Positions 9,641-21,038 of a stretch of DNA of 64,000 nt are shown here, in pieces; the first letter of the stretch is position 1, and every line of letters begins with the position of its first letter. The stretch is from positions 1,391,357 to 1,455,356 of the forward strand of contig MU270021.1 in NCBI GenBank assembly GCA_021432635.1, given 5' to 3'. The DNA is from Thozetella sp. PMI_491. Taxonomy: Eukaryota > Ascomycota > Sordariomycetes > Chaetosphaeriales > Chaetosphaeriaceae. Position numbers and translations under genes: made by a program. The notes beneath the pieces were generated by a model. That model did no database searches, had not been told where the DNA came from, and worked only from the letters and a program-made list of their open reading frames with translations.

Positions 9641-12356
9641 TGGAGATCCGCAGGCGCCCAAATGTTGATCCTCCTATAAGGCTGAACAAATGAGAAAACG
9701 TACTAGTTTGGCGCAGTCATTTCAGCGGAGCCACTAGTAGGTGGCTGAGTGTTGGGGGCTGAATCAAGTGCTGAGGGCTACATAATCCTCATCTAGTGTA
9801 TATGACCAATGACCAATGCGGTATCCTAGCACGCCATTCTCTACAGCCCGAACCGTCCTCAATCAGTCTCTGTTGCAGAAACATCAGCTAATCTGGCCAG
9901 CATGCCAGCCAGCAGTAAGAGGAGCCCCCACAGGTAACCTCTACCCACGCAGAACCACGTACTGGTTAAAGACCTAGGCCATATCTAGGGATCAAAGTGA
10001 AAGCGAAGATGCTCTATCTCTTTCGTTTCTTCGTTGGTGAAGTATATTGAGTCAAATATACAGCGCTTACTCTCCGCTAGTCTGTAACCGTTAACCCCTG
10101 TGCTCGCCGTGACAACGTTAGTATCTGACACTGAGAGGCCGAGCAGGTTCAGCCGACTGCGTTTTGTGGGACCGTTCGGATCTGTCACATGGGTTGTGAT
10201 GAATAAATATATGGTAAGGAATACATTAAAGGTTGGTATAATGGATCCTGTTGTTGGCGGTATTAATACTGATGCTACAGGTTAGCTTTAAGTGTAGGGA
10301 CGGTATTAGGTGAGGCTTTTACCTGTCCACCTGCGATTATTATGTATGCAAAGAAAAACGCCGGATAGTGTTCTATATTCTAGATTAAATTGTTTCCCGC
10401 CCTTTATGCAATGATATTAGTCCTCAAATTACTATTTTGTATCTTAATAATACACCATTTCTTGCGTCAGTTTATGTCAGAAATTTCAAATTAGAAGTTA
10501 GGTAGCATTGGTTATTGTTCTCGTCCTATTAGTCCTAAAGAGAACAGAACCTCTCCGGAGCGTGGAGGGTCAAGTTTAGGTACTGGGATAGCAGTGATAG
10601 AACGGAACTTGACAGTCGATGCGGAAACATAGTAGTTTAAAAATGGGTTCTCTCAACGTCTAAGAGGGAAAGGGAAAAAGAGGAAGAGGGAGGAGGGAGT
10701 GGAATCGAATAAATTACAGTCTCTTAAAAGAAGGATCGCAGAAAATAAGAAACTTGATATGGCTGAAACACCTGGAATTGTTTAAATGATGCTCTTCCCG
10801 AGCTTTTACATCTGGGTCTTGTCTTTCTGCGTTGAGCTATAATGCTGTATCAACCAGCGGTGATGACATATCCAATTGTGCTCTTGGACCAAGCGCTTCA
10901 AGCAGTCATGATCGCTGCATTATTACCAGAATTCTTCGAATAATAGAGAAAATCATTCGTCCCTTGCAGCGCGATATCCGCATGACAAGTCAACTGTTAC
11001 CGAATAAAGTTGATATAATGAAGTGTGTGAGTTTGGCTTTGGTTCTTCGTGAGAGGTTCTCCGAACGCCCATACATCATCAATAAATTGGTCTGACAGTA
11101 GTTGGTTGCGAATAAGATGCTGGGAATAACATTTCAGTTATATTGTCGATAGATACTTGGAAATATAACTTGCACAGCTTACTAGGCAATGGAAAGAGTG
11201 AATAAAGTCGACTTGGTATACGCTATGCCTGGCTTTCTTGGGGTGTGGAAGTGTGGGGGAGAAACCAAGTTTCAGTGCCCACTCTGTCGGCACAGTGACT
11301 ATCCCATGGTCTGTAGAGATTAGTTATGTCGACTATTTATATGAAGGCAATTTAGAACACCATACTGTCTAGTGACTCTCCTCAGAATCTCATGGCTGCC
11401 GGTGATTCGACCTCCATGTCTGCGTTCTCCGTGATGGCCTTGGTAGTATTATATTTCGTGAGAGCAATGTCTATTCTTTCATAATAGTTTACCGGGTAAT
11501 ATCAATGGTCTGATCAATGTAATGTAAACTAAATTCATCATCGAAGATGGATAGGCCGGCCGCAAAGCCGAGAATACCTTGAATTCAAACAGAGCAAAGC
11601 TTATTACAAATACAATTGCTTCCAACATGCAACATAAGATGATAAGCTCCGTCGGTTCGAGGCTCTGTACTCTTGGTCTCGTGCTTTGCATCATTCCCAA
11701 ACTCAGACTGTGGCAACTCTTAATAATTGCTGGTAGAGGGCATTGTGAAGTTGTGGCCCAAGGTGTCAGGACCGGCCAAGCATTTCCGGAGCTGAAAATG
11801 CCCTCTACTATATTCGACCAACTTCAACTAGTGGCAAGGAATTTACCTCATAAAAAGCACCCCATACCTCAGTCAGGTAGAAGGAGCCTAGAGTGTGCTA
11901 GACTGGGGGCTGGGCTCGTCATACACCCCAGCTCGCTATTGCTCAGCGGGACACTGCATGGTACGGCATTACAGCTCAGTCTGTGTCCGCGGGGCGAGGG
12001 CTGAATGAATTGAGAAAATCTCCAATAGTTTCTCTGGCAAGGCTGCGTGCCACTGGAACCATCATGGCTGTGCCAATGACGTTAATCCACTATGCTTGTC
12101 CTGTAAGCCACTCTTGCATTATCCAGGTGTAAGTAAGGAACTTTTAGCCTTGAGTTTTCTAAAAAAAAAAAATACACTAATGCAGCAAGAGAGCAAGGCT
12201 TAAGGAGGACACTTATTAATTGCGAAATAATGGGGTTACCCCTAAACCTTCGCAGGCCGCTATGAAGTATAAAGGCCTATCCGCTTGAGCAGTGATCGGA
12301 ACTAATAGTAAGGAGCCCAAAATTTGGTCACCTTCTTGCGCACACCCCGAATTAAA
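9641..12356. other. Long AT-rich gene-free stretch
   Basis: About 2.7 kb with many stops in all frames. A polypurine tract lies near 10659-10702 (G/A only apart from isolated bases). No conserved protein segment was recognised. The short frame at 10832-11095 (+) has no family motif or splice support. Confidence 0.5.
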
Positions 12357-13206
12357 ATGCTCCAAACCTCGTTCTTTTGCGTGTTTGTTTCCCTAGCAAT
12401 GGGGTTGCAATGATTTCCTGTTCCAAATTCAAAGCAATACCTCGCTCAAAGAGGGCAGCTTAACAATATATACACAATAACTCATCCCGTACCATTTGAT
12501 CCCAACAGCGCTGTGGAGAAGAGGTCAAAGAGCAGATCAAATAATAATCCAAACACTCTTTACCTTACGACCCCTGGTATAGCGGAAGAGGATTCAGACA
12601 ATGCCGTGGAGAAAATATCAAGGGAGAGGCTAGACACTCTATATGTGGTAGGATTAGCTCTGCCAAGGAAAGCCGATAGTGACGATGCTCCGGAGAAAAA
12701 GTCGAAGAGTGATCTAGACACTCTTTGTATAATGGACCTGTCTGTACCATTGGAGGGAGATTCGGCCAAAGTCGCGGAGAAGCAATTTCAAGAGAATTAA
12801 CACACTGTGTACATGATGATGCCCTTGGCCGAGGCCCTGTATGGGGGTTCCGACAACGGTACAGAGGAGAGATTAAAGGACAGAATGGACATATTTTACA
12901 TAATTACACGCGACAAGGTATAAGGGGATTCGGATAGAGTTATGCAGAAAAGATCGGAGGATAGGTTGGACACTTTATATACGCTGCCCGTGTTCTTGGC
13001 CGATGATGGAGATTCTGATAACGCTGGAAAGAAAAGGTCAAAGGGTAAACTGGGCACTCTCCAAGATGGGAGATTTTGCGCCTGTGGAGGGAAATTCGGA
13101 TCAAGGTGTGGAGAAGAGGTCGGGTGATAGGCTAGATAATCTTTACACGATGTGGTGGGCGGCGCGGGTGGACGGCAATTCTGACGGCGCCGAAGACAAA
13201 GGATAG
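12357..13206 (+). pseudogene. Decayed KEX2-processed tandem-repeat secreted precursor (KEP/RiPP-precursor-like)
   Basis: From ATG 12357 a hydrophobic signal-like start (MLQTSFFCVFVSLAMGLQ) is followed in the same frame, after a TGA at 12411, by repeated units. Each unit is 28-30 residues: a start like S-K/E-D-R-L-D-T-L-Y, a hydrophobic/Pro middle, then an acidic D-S-D-N-A-V-E-K-R end. About eight units are visible; several end in KR or KK, the Kex2 site. The frame is held for 700 bp but is broken by TGA 12411, TAA 12798, TAA 12921 and a frameshift near 13062, after which the last units read in the next frame to 13206. Signal peptide plus Kex2-bounded repeats is the architecture of fungal KEP proteins and of dikaritin/epichloecyclin precursors. 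Which residues would form a mature peptide is not known. Confidence 0.7.
12507..13200 (+). repeat. Degenerate coding tandem repeat, ~84-96 bp period
   Basis: Recurring nucleotide blocks such as gtggagaagaggtc and aggctagacactctata recur about every 84-96 bp and encode the dibasic repeats of the precursor relic. Copies differ by substitutions and small indels, so the array is old or divergent rather than recently expanded. Confidence 0.75.
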
Positions 13207-13831
13207 AAGTTTACAGGGCAGATAAATGAGAACAAAATTCCTAGGGTGACGGCAATATTAAGTTAAGTTCGAAATGCCTTACGCATTGGGCTTCCCTTTA
13301 AAATAAAAAAAGTTGCCGGAAAGGACAGATCTTGGTCGTGATAACAATGTTGTATTCCTATGGTAACCTGACTTTTTTTTTTGGGAGGGGGTTAGAGTGC
13401 AATTCGGTTGCTCTTGCATCCTTCTTTAGTCTTTCTACTCTGATGAATATGAAGGTAATCTCCATGATTTTGGGAGATGACCTCCTTTGGTGATCTATAG
13501 GAGCCCGGGTTACTGCTTCAGCGTTATTTAGGGAAAATTGGACATTGATGCAGGAAGTGCCTCGGTCAAAATTGCCTCTTCCTCTTAGAAGATTTCCTTG
13601 TGTATGTTCTCGAACATATATATCTATCACACTTTAAACTAAGCGAAATCTCATCTGTATCCTGAATCCGCTACAATTGCTAGCAGTGGCAAGTACTTTT
13701 TAGTGTCGTAAGATTCTAAATACACTAGTTGTTAAAGATCCTCTAATTTCCAGAGTCCGAGGCTTTTGTCAGGAAACCCCTACTTTATCATGTCAGCGCG
13801 CCCTCACTTCATGGAAACGCATGGAGATGAA
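13207..13831. other. Intergenic region between repeat relic and methyltransferase
   Basis: No conserved frame. Contains a T-run at 13373-13382. It separates the 3' ends of the plus-strand repeat relic and the minus-strand methyltransferase, which are convergent. Confidence 0.45.
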
Positions 13832-14446
13832 TCAGACCTTGCCATGAAGATTTTCTGTGCATTTCTCATTCAATAGTATGATGGGTGCACCAAGATCAAA
13901 TGGCGCCTTTTCCAAATTTACCGGTCGCCAGAATCTGAAAGCATCTGTGTTCTCAGATAGCGCTGGGAACGTCGTGGCTAATATATATGCTGCCCCACTT
14001 TTCTTGATATTGTCTATGGCCCGTATACCGTCATCTAGTCTCATATGAACGAGACAATCGCGACAGAGGACAATGTCTGCTTTCGGTAAAGGGTCTGATA
14101 GTATGTTCATCACTCGGAATTGAATGTTTTCAGCCCCGAAGACCTTGTTGTTATTATCCACCATGCTGTCAACAATGTCGCCTCCGATATATTTAATGTT
14201 TGATAAGTCGAGGCGTTGCATCCAGTTGAAGTCTCCGCAGGGTATGTCGACAACTGTTCGAACGCCAAGGTCCGCGAAGAGATTTCCAAGCTCTTTCCGA
14301 ATATGTTCTGTCTGCTCCAATGTTGAGCCCTGGCCCGATCGAGATTCTTCCGAACCAAATAGATTCAGCTCATAGATCTTTTGGAAATCTACGGGTGTTA
14401 GGTAGCCATTTTCATCACCCAAAGTGAGCCGGGCATTTGGGGTCAT
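13832..14446 (-). CDS. Class I SAM-dependent methyltransferase, bacterial-type family
   Basis: Intronless, 204 residues. Motif I appears as VVDIPCGDFNWM (about residues 65-76), followed by KYIGGDIV (acidic residue of motif II) and DIVLCRDCLVHM (motif IV region). The leading segment FQKIYELNLFGSEESRSGQGSTLEQT is a hallmark of a small family I know mainly from bacteria. The C-terminus (NEKCTEN) stops about 15 residues short of the usual bacterial end. Substrate is unknown. The intronless structure and family distribution suggest acquisition by horizontal transfer, but this is inference. It lies convergent with, and about 630 bp from, the repeat-precursor relic, so a role in modifying a peptide product is possible but unproven. 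Confidence 0.8.
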   Translation of the reverse strand: MTPNARLTLGDENGYLTPVDFQKIYELNLFGSEESRSGQGSTLEQTEHIRKELGNLFADLGVRTVVDIPCGDFNWMQRLDLSNIKYIGGDIVDSMVDNNNKVFGAENIQFRVMNILSDPLPKADIVLCRDCLVHMRLDDGIRAIDNIKKSGAAYILATTFPALSENTDAFRFWRPVNLEKAPFDLGAPIILLNEKCTENLHGKV

Positions 14447-15682
14447 AATGATAGGGCCTAGAAGGAGCGCAAATTAGAATAAATGAATAAATGTCTTGAT
14501 CTGCCGTAAGGTTACAATCGAACGTGCCTGGGCTATTATTAGTTAAAGGTTGTGTGAGAAAATCGAGGTTGTAAAATCCAGGCTACGACTTCGGGTCTTT
14601 ATGACTTATTTACGGAAATATATATGTAACGTATGATGAGAGATTAGATACTTTAGATGGAAACATGTAACGTAGGACGGAGGAACGGATACCTGGAGTT
14701 TATGCAGAAAGAAGGTGGATGAACGGCCTAGCTTTTCTTTTTAACTTGGCAACCCACCGGATTATTCCAGGGCTCGATTAAGCTAAAGCCTACATTAAGC
14801 TCGGTTAAATATTTGGTAATTAATACTATACTAGGCTACTAATCTCTTCAATAACCATTATTAGTTCCACCTAAACGAACGCCCTTATCGGCGCAAAGTT
14901 CCTCTTTTAATTTCTAGCGACTAAATCGTCTTTATATAAACTCCAGTAGCCTTTAAAGTTAAGCCATAACTTTGGGATATATACTTACAGTAATTTAAGA
15001 ATACGAGACTCGTAATTGATAATCTTTCCGTTGAGTTAGCACGTACATGTAGCAGCTCCTTCCCGGTTCGAAGATATGGACGTACTGGCGTAGCTGCAGC
15101 ATACAACCTGTGGGCGGACAACGCTACCACTGCCATTGGTGTCGCCAGAATGCCGATTTCTTAACCTGGAAGCAGGGTTGATGTTTGCGGCCTCAAGGGG
15201 TGGAGGCAGTTGCGATAATGGTTCTAGGTTAGCGCTCAAGTCGGTGATAGTCCGCTGCGAGGGGGGTGCGAAGTAAGCAAGACGATATTACGAGGGCTGC
15301 CCTGCTGTTCTTCAGGGAGACGATGTGATCGATAGCCTTCATTGTAGATCTAGATGCAGAGATATCATCAGCAGAGTCTGCAATTGCATGCTGACGTTTT
15401 CGTTAGCGGCGCTAGAGCGGCCGCCGGAGGGCCGGTTGTGTGGGTCCTGTGTCCCCCCTTACGTCGGTAATCGATGTGATGATTGGAGTAGGGCCGTGGT
15501 AACTTTCTGTTATTATTTGTATGCTGCCTACGACGAAGTCCTATCACCTTCTATCTTGCTTGGGGTTGATGCTCGTGGTGCCAACACGACAACTAATTGA
15601 TGCGCTATAAAGGGTAAGTTATGCACACCGTCGAAACAGGCGACACAAGGTCTTTGTGGTGGGATAAAAGAGATATACAAAC
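14447..15682. other. Gene-free stretch
   Basis: AT-rich until about 15000, then nearer average composition. A plus-strand frame at 15325-15600 has several cysteines but no signal peptide or family motif. Nothing else supported. Confidence 0.4.
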
Positions 15683-16038
15683 CTAGTCCTTGGCACTGTA
15701 CAACTGCTGGAGGGCTCTAGAAAGCAAATTGGCCTTCGCTGCGATTGGAAGGTTGTAACCTAGAATCCAGCTCTGGTATCTTTTGGCATTTCGTTCTCCT
15801 TCTAGCCGTTTGACCCGATAGGTAAAGTCTGGGCCGTTCGGATTCCTTCATTAAGGAACGCTAAAAGTTTTGCGAGCGTCCTTATCTCCTCCATGTAAAA
15901 CCCGTTTACCACACCTTCTCCACGCATCGACTTTCTTGGTGTGCTGACCGAGATGAGACCCAACACTGCAGATAGCTCAATATCCCGGCGTTCGGTCACT
16001 AGCAACTCGTGCGAGTCGGGCGTAGGCCATCTTCCCAA
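15683..16038 (-). pseudogene. Unidentified coding remnant
   Basis: Two adjoining minus-strand frames look protein-like. The upstream one (from about 16038) contains STPRKSMRGEGVVNGFYMEE. The other, in a different frame, runs from about 15828 to a stop at 15683-15685 and contains TYRVKRLEGERNAKRYQSW and an alanine/leucine-rich helix-like end. No splice pair clearly joins them, so either a frameshift or a missed intron separates them. The family was not recognised. Confidence 0.3.
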
Positions 16039-16692
16039 GAAATTCCAGACGTCGTTACAGCTCCGTTCACATCCCGGCTTACATTTCGGCGCTATGGAAA
16101 CATATTATTGTCACCTCCTATCCTTGAGTTGCCGCTCCAGGTAGCCTCCACGAGAGTTTCGCTGACGTTGGCGATGCCACATCTGCAGAGATCTTCTGCC
16201 ATGGGTCGATGTATGCCTTGCCTTAACGATACAGCGAACACAAAGCTTAGCCTTACTAATGTTGCATCACATTAATTTTCTAGACATCCAGGATTCTGGG
16301 GATTTATCACTGGCAACCCATTTTCCAAATTAGCTTTTCTCGGAGACGCGTCTTATCAACGCTCCTAAGTTATCACTGCGGGAAGGGGTCTTGTCACAGT
16401 CCTCAAAGCAACCGAATTTGACAATTGCAGGGCAACATTCCTTGTGTGGCGATCATGCCGTGGATATTCGCCAGCGTATGTCACGCCAGCTGCGATGCCG
16501 GCGGTATGATTGCTCTTGAGATATACAAATTTGTATTTAGATGGGGCCTAGGATTGCTATTTGGAGTATGCACTTTAGCACAGGAGGTTATTAACTCTAG
16601 GTTCAGCACTCAAGATATCTGACACCTGTTGGAACAGTAGATTCGCAGCGCTCGCTCGCTGTGGATATGGGAGCTGGAAGCTCCATGGGAGC

Positions 16693-16713
16693 CACGTGGG
16701 GAGCAACCACGTG
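16693..16713. promoter_or_regulatory. Paired CACGTG (E-box) motifs
   Basis: Two perfect CACGTG palindromes at 16693-16698 and 16708-16713, spaced 15 bp centre to centre, stand about 170 bp upstream of the sedolisin relic's start codon; a TATTTAAG box follows at 16728. CACGTG is the core bound by bHLH regulators. A functional role is inferred from position only. Confidence 0.4.
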
Positions 16714-16881
16714 ATCAAGATGGAAGCTATTTAAGAGCTCTCTGGAGCTCCTAGACTGCTTTCCACCATACACAGAGAAGACCAGACCAACAGTATGAAC
16801 CAGTTTTAGCCCTTTGTTTTGCCCCATGAATGGGATCCCAGTATTGAACCAACAACACCAGTATATAAGTTCGGCCAAACC

Positions 16882-18590
16882 ATGTTGCACGCATTCAAGG
16901 CTGCTGGGTGGCCTTTGGCCCTACCTGTCCTCAGTACTGCACTTCCCTCGTCCAGTTACGTTCTTCATGAGATCAGGCAGTCAACAGAGCGTGGCGTCTG
17001 GAAACGTGGGAGCCCTAGAGATCCAGCTGCTACCGTAGCTATACGCATTGGACCAAGGCAGACCAATCTAGACCGTGGTTATGAGCGCTTAATGGAGATA
17101 TCCAGCCCCCAAATCTCCAAAGTACGGCCAACACCTCTCTGCGGCAGAGGTGCACGACCTTTTTTGCCCCAGCAGATGAAACAGTGACAGGTGTTAAAGA
17201 TTGGCTCATCGCATCCGGAATTGCGGCAGATACGGTCATACACTACGAGAACAAAGAGTGGGTAGCAGTGAAGCTGCCAATCCGCGAGATCGAAAGACTC
17301 TTCCAGGAGATGTACCACGAGCACGAACACAGCGACGTATTGAAACTTGGCTGCGACGAATATCATGTACCTCAGATGCTATCTGAGCGCATTGACTACA
17401 TCATACCAGGTCAGAAGTTCTCACCACATGTCTAGAAGAGGACTTTCAGGAGAGACCATCTGGCTCCCCCCCCCCTTTGTCCGTTTCAGCTACTCGCGAT
17501 TCAAGCCTTTACGCGACGGTGTTGAGGCAAATGCAATATCAGATGCTAGCACGGTGCCTTGTGACCAATTGTGGACGGTCGACTGCTATAGGAGCTTGTG
17601 CTGCATTCCGACACACAACACCGCTCTGCCCGGCAATTCTGTTAGTCTGTACGAATCAGGAGATTTCTATGCCCAGTCCGACCTTGACAATGCTTGGGCG
17701 ACATTCAGTCCTGAAATTCCCAAGGGAACGCTATGGCTATGACGATACTCTAAACCCGTCTTTCAATTACGCTCAGGTCAGTGCGCCGAGTATATGAAGC
17801 TTGCACTTCAGGATACAACTTTCCCGATCGCCTCAGGAGATTGGGGGATAGCCGATTATGCAAGGAGTGCCGATCCCAATTCGGGTTGTATCACAGGCAC
17901 TACTCTGCCACACAATGCGCCACAATTCGTATCTGCCAGAAAGGACAGCAGCCTTGGGAGCGCAATCTTCACATCTGAGTGGCCGTCAGACTGTCCCTTT
18001 TGCTACTTCGGTGGGAGCAACCCAGCTGAATCAGTCCAGGCGCAACGACAGAGAGTGGAATGCAACAGACCGAAGATAGTCGCGAAAATTCATTTAGCAG
18101 CGGAGGTGGCTTTAGTGCCTTTTTCAGTGCCTCCGATTACTAGAAAGAAGCGCCCGCGAACTGGTTTGCAAATCACGACCCTGGCTATCCAATTTATGCG
18201 ACGAATGCCAACTCGACCAATTTTGGGGAGAATAGAGGCTTCTATAACCGTCTCGGGCGCGGGTTCCTAGACGTCAGTGCAAATGGAGTGAACTATGGGA
18301 CATTCACCGGAGCGCAATTGGTAGGATTCATGGGCACCAGTCCGTCGGCGCCAGCATGGGATGCAATCACTACGCTTATAAAAGAACGGCAGGAAGCAGG
18401 CAAGAGTGCAGTTGGTTTTATCAACCCCGTCTTGTATGCAGATCCCGAATTGTTCGCCGATATCACGGATGCGAGTAACCCGAACTGTAATTTAGCCGGT
18501 TTTGCAGCTGTGGAGGACTGGGAACATGGTACAGGACTGGGGACGCGCAACTACCCTGCCTTACTTCAGCGTTTTATGAGCCTGCCTTGA
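16882..18590 (+). pseudogene. Sedolisin (tripeptidyl-peptidase, S53) pseudogene with internal deletion
   Basis: Pieces in different frames follow the order of a secreted sedolisin. First come a signal-like start at 16882 and the pro-domain (RIGPRQTNLDRGYERLM; then ADETVTGVKDWLIASGI; then DEYHVPQMLSERIDYIIPG). The catalytic-domain start follows (IPTHNTALPGNS, ESGDFYAQSDLDNAW, FSPEIPKGT). After about 17742 it jumps to MKLALQDTTFPIASGDWGIADYA, skipping roughly 100 residues that normally hold the catalytic Glu/Asp pair. The end (MGTSPSAPAWDAI, with the catalytic Ser, then INPVLYADPELFADIT and GLGTRNYPALL) is in frame to 18590. At least four frame changes occur, two near 17100-17165 (one in a cttttttg run). 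The deletion alone makes an active peptidase impossible. Sedolisins are acid proteases that remove tripeptides outside the cell. Confidence 0.88.
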
Positions 18591-19231
18591 GATCGTTGCG
18601 GCACAGTTTCCTAGAGTCATTGGGATTCTCCAGGAGAGACAGCTTACAATAGGCTAGCACGTAGGATCTAGTATCGCTTCATGTCGGTCAAGATATTACA
18701 CTCAGACAGGCGCCCTCCCAGCAAGATCAATTTTCCTACCATAGTATTGTAGCCGCAGAAATGGACAAACATGATAAATTAGATTACATTTTATTCACTG
18801 AGGCACGGCGACAGAGTGTTTCTATCTTCCGGTAATTGCATGGAGAAGAGACGAGCAACCGGGCAGAAATGACCGCGCTGATTGCTCCGTAAGCTGGATA
18901 ATAATTAATTCTCGGCAAGGAAAGTGTCTCCAAAAGTCCATATAAAAGCTGAAAGGTATCAGTAGGTACACTTTGTATTTGCATTTTTACAGCCGCCTAG
19001 GTTTTGTTCTTTCGGCTCTAGGATGTACGCCACGATAGGTAGATGCGATTTCTCCTACTTCATAGTGATCTCGACTCCTCGTGTATCTAAATATAGGTTC
19101 AAGACGCTTAGTGACTGGGGCAACTAGGAAAGTCTCCATAGCTGATGCAATCCGCTTCATAAGAGACTCCCAACTGAGGCAGTTTCTCAACAGGTATTCC
19201 CATTAAGGACTTTGGAAATTCGCCATGAATA
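18591..19231. other. Intergenic region; possible alternative 3' end of the Zn2Cys6 gene
   Basis: On the minus strand an open frame continues from about 19262 to 19121 (for example NHADIHGEFPKSLMGIP) in a frame other than the annotated C-terminus of the neighbouring regulator. It may be the true last coding segment if a short intron or frameshift lies near 19255-19265. Otherwise no feature seen. Confidence 0.35.
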
Positions 19232-20614
19232 TCAGCGTGATTTGGACTGCCGTCCTTGACTACCTCTAGTACTACTGCTAAATTTATAATCTTTTACTCT
19301 CTCACCCACAATACTAGCTATGTCTTGCAATCGATCGTTCTCGGTTTGTAGCTGAGTATAAAGGTTTGACGAGGAGTCCAATGTCCTTAAGAGAACGACT
19401 TTCAGTATCTGATGAAACAAGCGCATGAAAGAAACCGAAAGAAGCTCGGGGCCAGGCGGCGACATCTCCATATGAACGAGTTCGAGGTTAATGAGCCACG
19501 AATCCAAGGAAGTCAGCAAAGATGCTCTGCTGGAAAGTAGCCGAAAAGCGTTTCCTTCTGATTGGACGTGAGACACTTTGCCGAGGAATTCAAGCGTTGA
19601 TGTTGCAATCCTTGTAAGCTCTGTCCGCATATTGGGTGCAATCACACGGAGATCGCGAGACTGGCCGGGCTGTTGCTGCTGCGAGATCAAACATGCAGGC
19701 ATTGTTATCTCGCTTATATCGGTCGCCGCCGGTGGATCCGCGAACTTGCATGGTGCAGCGAACAGCTTGATGATGAAGACATCTAGGAAAGGTAGCTGGT
19801 CACAGTGTGCCGGAACCAATTTATTTGTCGCACTCAATGTTGGCCTCGCCCGGTACTCGTGCATGATCTGGAGTCCTTGAATGATATGCTGAGCCATAGC
19901 AGCGTAGTTCCCTCGGACTTGCTCAATGCTGATGAAGATCTGGCAGCAAATTAATGCCAAATTTAAGCCACTGGAGCCCGGACAGGACAGGTTAGACGCA
20001 AGACCCGCCAGAGCCATACAGTATTGCTGGAGGCCATAGTCATAGCTCGAGGTCTGCCGCACGACAGACTCTAGGACGCCTGCGGACATCTCGAGATGTT
20101 GCCGAAGAACTCTGAGAGACGAGACTGCGTGCCGTATCGGTGGATAGGTCAAGCTGGCTCGGAGCACTTGCTTTGCTTCCTCGTCGCAGCCCAGCTTCAC
20201 GTCAAATATGGTCTTGGTTGAGAAGTAACGATTGAGGAGGTCGACGTCCAGGGGGCTGATCTCGGTTGTAGTGGGACGTATTAGTGGTGCCCTAGCGACT
20301 AAGTTACTGCCACTAGCATAAGCGCCGCCGATGGATTGACTGGTAATAAATCTAAAAGGAGACTCGTAGCCGTCACAAGTCCGACCAGAGTCGACACATT
20401 TTCGGCAAGATGGTTTGCTCTCATCACATTTGACTTTCCTTATTCTATTTGCAAGTAAGTACAACCGCCCCAGAACCGACCTCTCGTGGAAATTATCGCT
20501 CCTAGGGAGTGGGCCGGCGGGAGGATTGGGAACTGACCTGCAGGTTGCACAACCAGTCTTCACCTTCGGCCCGCATCGGATCTTCCGTTTGCTGGCGGCA
20601 AGGTTTCCAGTCAT
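19232..20614 (-). CDS. Zn2Cys6 fungal-specific transcription factor
   Basis: Two exons, 20614-20538 and 20444-19232; the 93-nt intron is a multiple of three, so the frame stays open through it. Splicing restores a canonical binuclear zinc cluster C22-x2-C25-x6-C32-x6-C39-x2-C42-x6-C49 (GCATCRIRKVKCDE...SCRKCVDSGRTCDGY). Unspliced, 31 residues would split the finger. The spliced product is 429 residues. The rest matches the helical DUF3468-type regulator fold (FDVKLGCDEEAKQVLRASL, ALAGLASNLSC, HEYRARPTLSATN). Such proteins bind CGG half-sites and regulate nearby metabolic genes in the nucleus. It is divergent from a glutathione transferase with 424 bp between start codons, so shared regulation is plausible. 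The C-terminus is uncertain (see the adjoining 3' region). Confidence 0.85.
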   Translation of the reverse strand: MTGNLAASKRKIRCGPKVKTGCATCRSVPNPPAGPLPRSDNFHERSVLGRLYLLANRIRKVKCDESKPSCRKCVDSGRTCDGYESPFRFITSQSIGGAYASGSNLVARAPLIRPTTTEISPLDVDLLNRYFSTKTIFDVKLGCDEEAKQVLRASLTYPPIRHAVSSLRVLRQHLEMSAGVLESVVRQTSSYDYGLQQYCMALAGLASNLSCPGSSGLNLALICCQIFISIEQVRGNYAAMAQHIIQGLQIMHEYRARPTLSATNKLVPAHCDQLPFLDVFIIKLFAAPCKFADPPAATDISEITMPACLISQQQQPGQSRDLRVIAPNMRTELTRIATSTLEFLGKVSHVQSEGNAFRLLSSRASLLTSLDSWLINLELVHMEMSPPGPELLSVSFMRLFHQILKVVLLRTLDSSSNLYTQLQTENDRLQDIASIVGERVKDYKFSSSTRGSQGRQSKSR

Positions 20615-21038
20615 TGTTAGGCGGAGGGTGAGTCATTCACCCTGGTCGGGCAACACCCTACAGCCTCTAGGGATGCTCGTGGCAAGCGGGATATCCGAGG
20701 AGGCAAATAAAATTATGCAGGCTGGTCGGTAACTGAGACCAACAACATTCGGTGTCGTTTCGTGTCCGCTGTGCCGTTTGGGAGCACGTGTCAGCGCTAG
20801 CCCGATTGGGAAGTGAAAGCGAAGCAACCAATAATATCCATCCATCTGCTAGCGGCATAGTCCACATGCCGGTGACTAGCGGGATTGTCATTGCTCCGTT
20901 CCACTGGCCCAGATGAACTTATATACTACCCGGTGGTCGGCCCAGTCTCTCTCGAACGCAGCACTTGCATATATCCTCATGTCGACACTCGTCAAAGGAA
21001 CTCGTGGGATCGTGAAAAAACTGATACACCGCTCAAAA
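20615..21038. promoter_or_regulatory. Divergent promoter region between Zn2Cys6 factor and glutathione transferase
   Basis: 424 bp between two divergent start codons. It contains an AGCACGTGTC (E-box core CACGTG) at about 20781-20790. No TATA box is convincing. The arrangement suggests a shared regulatory region; specific sites are not proven. Confidence 0.4.
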
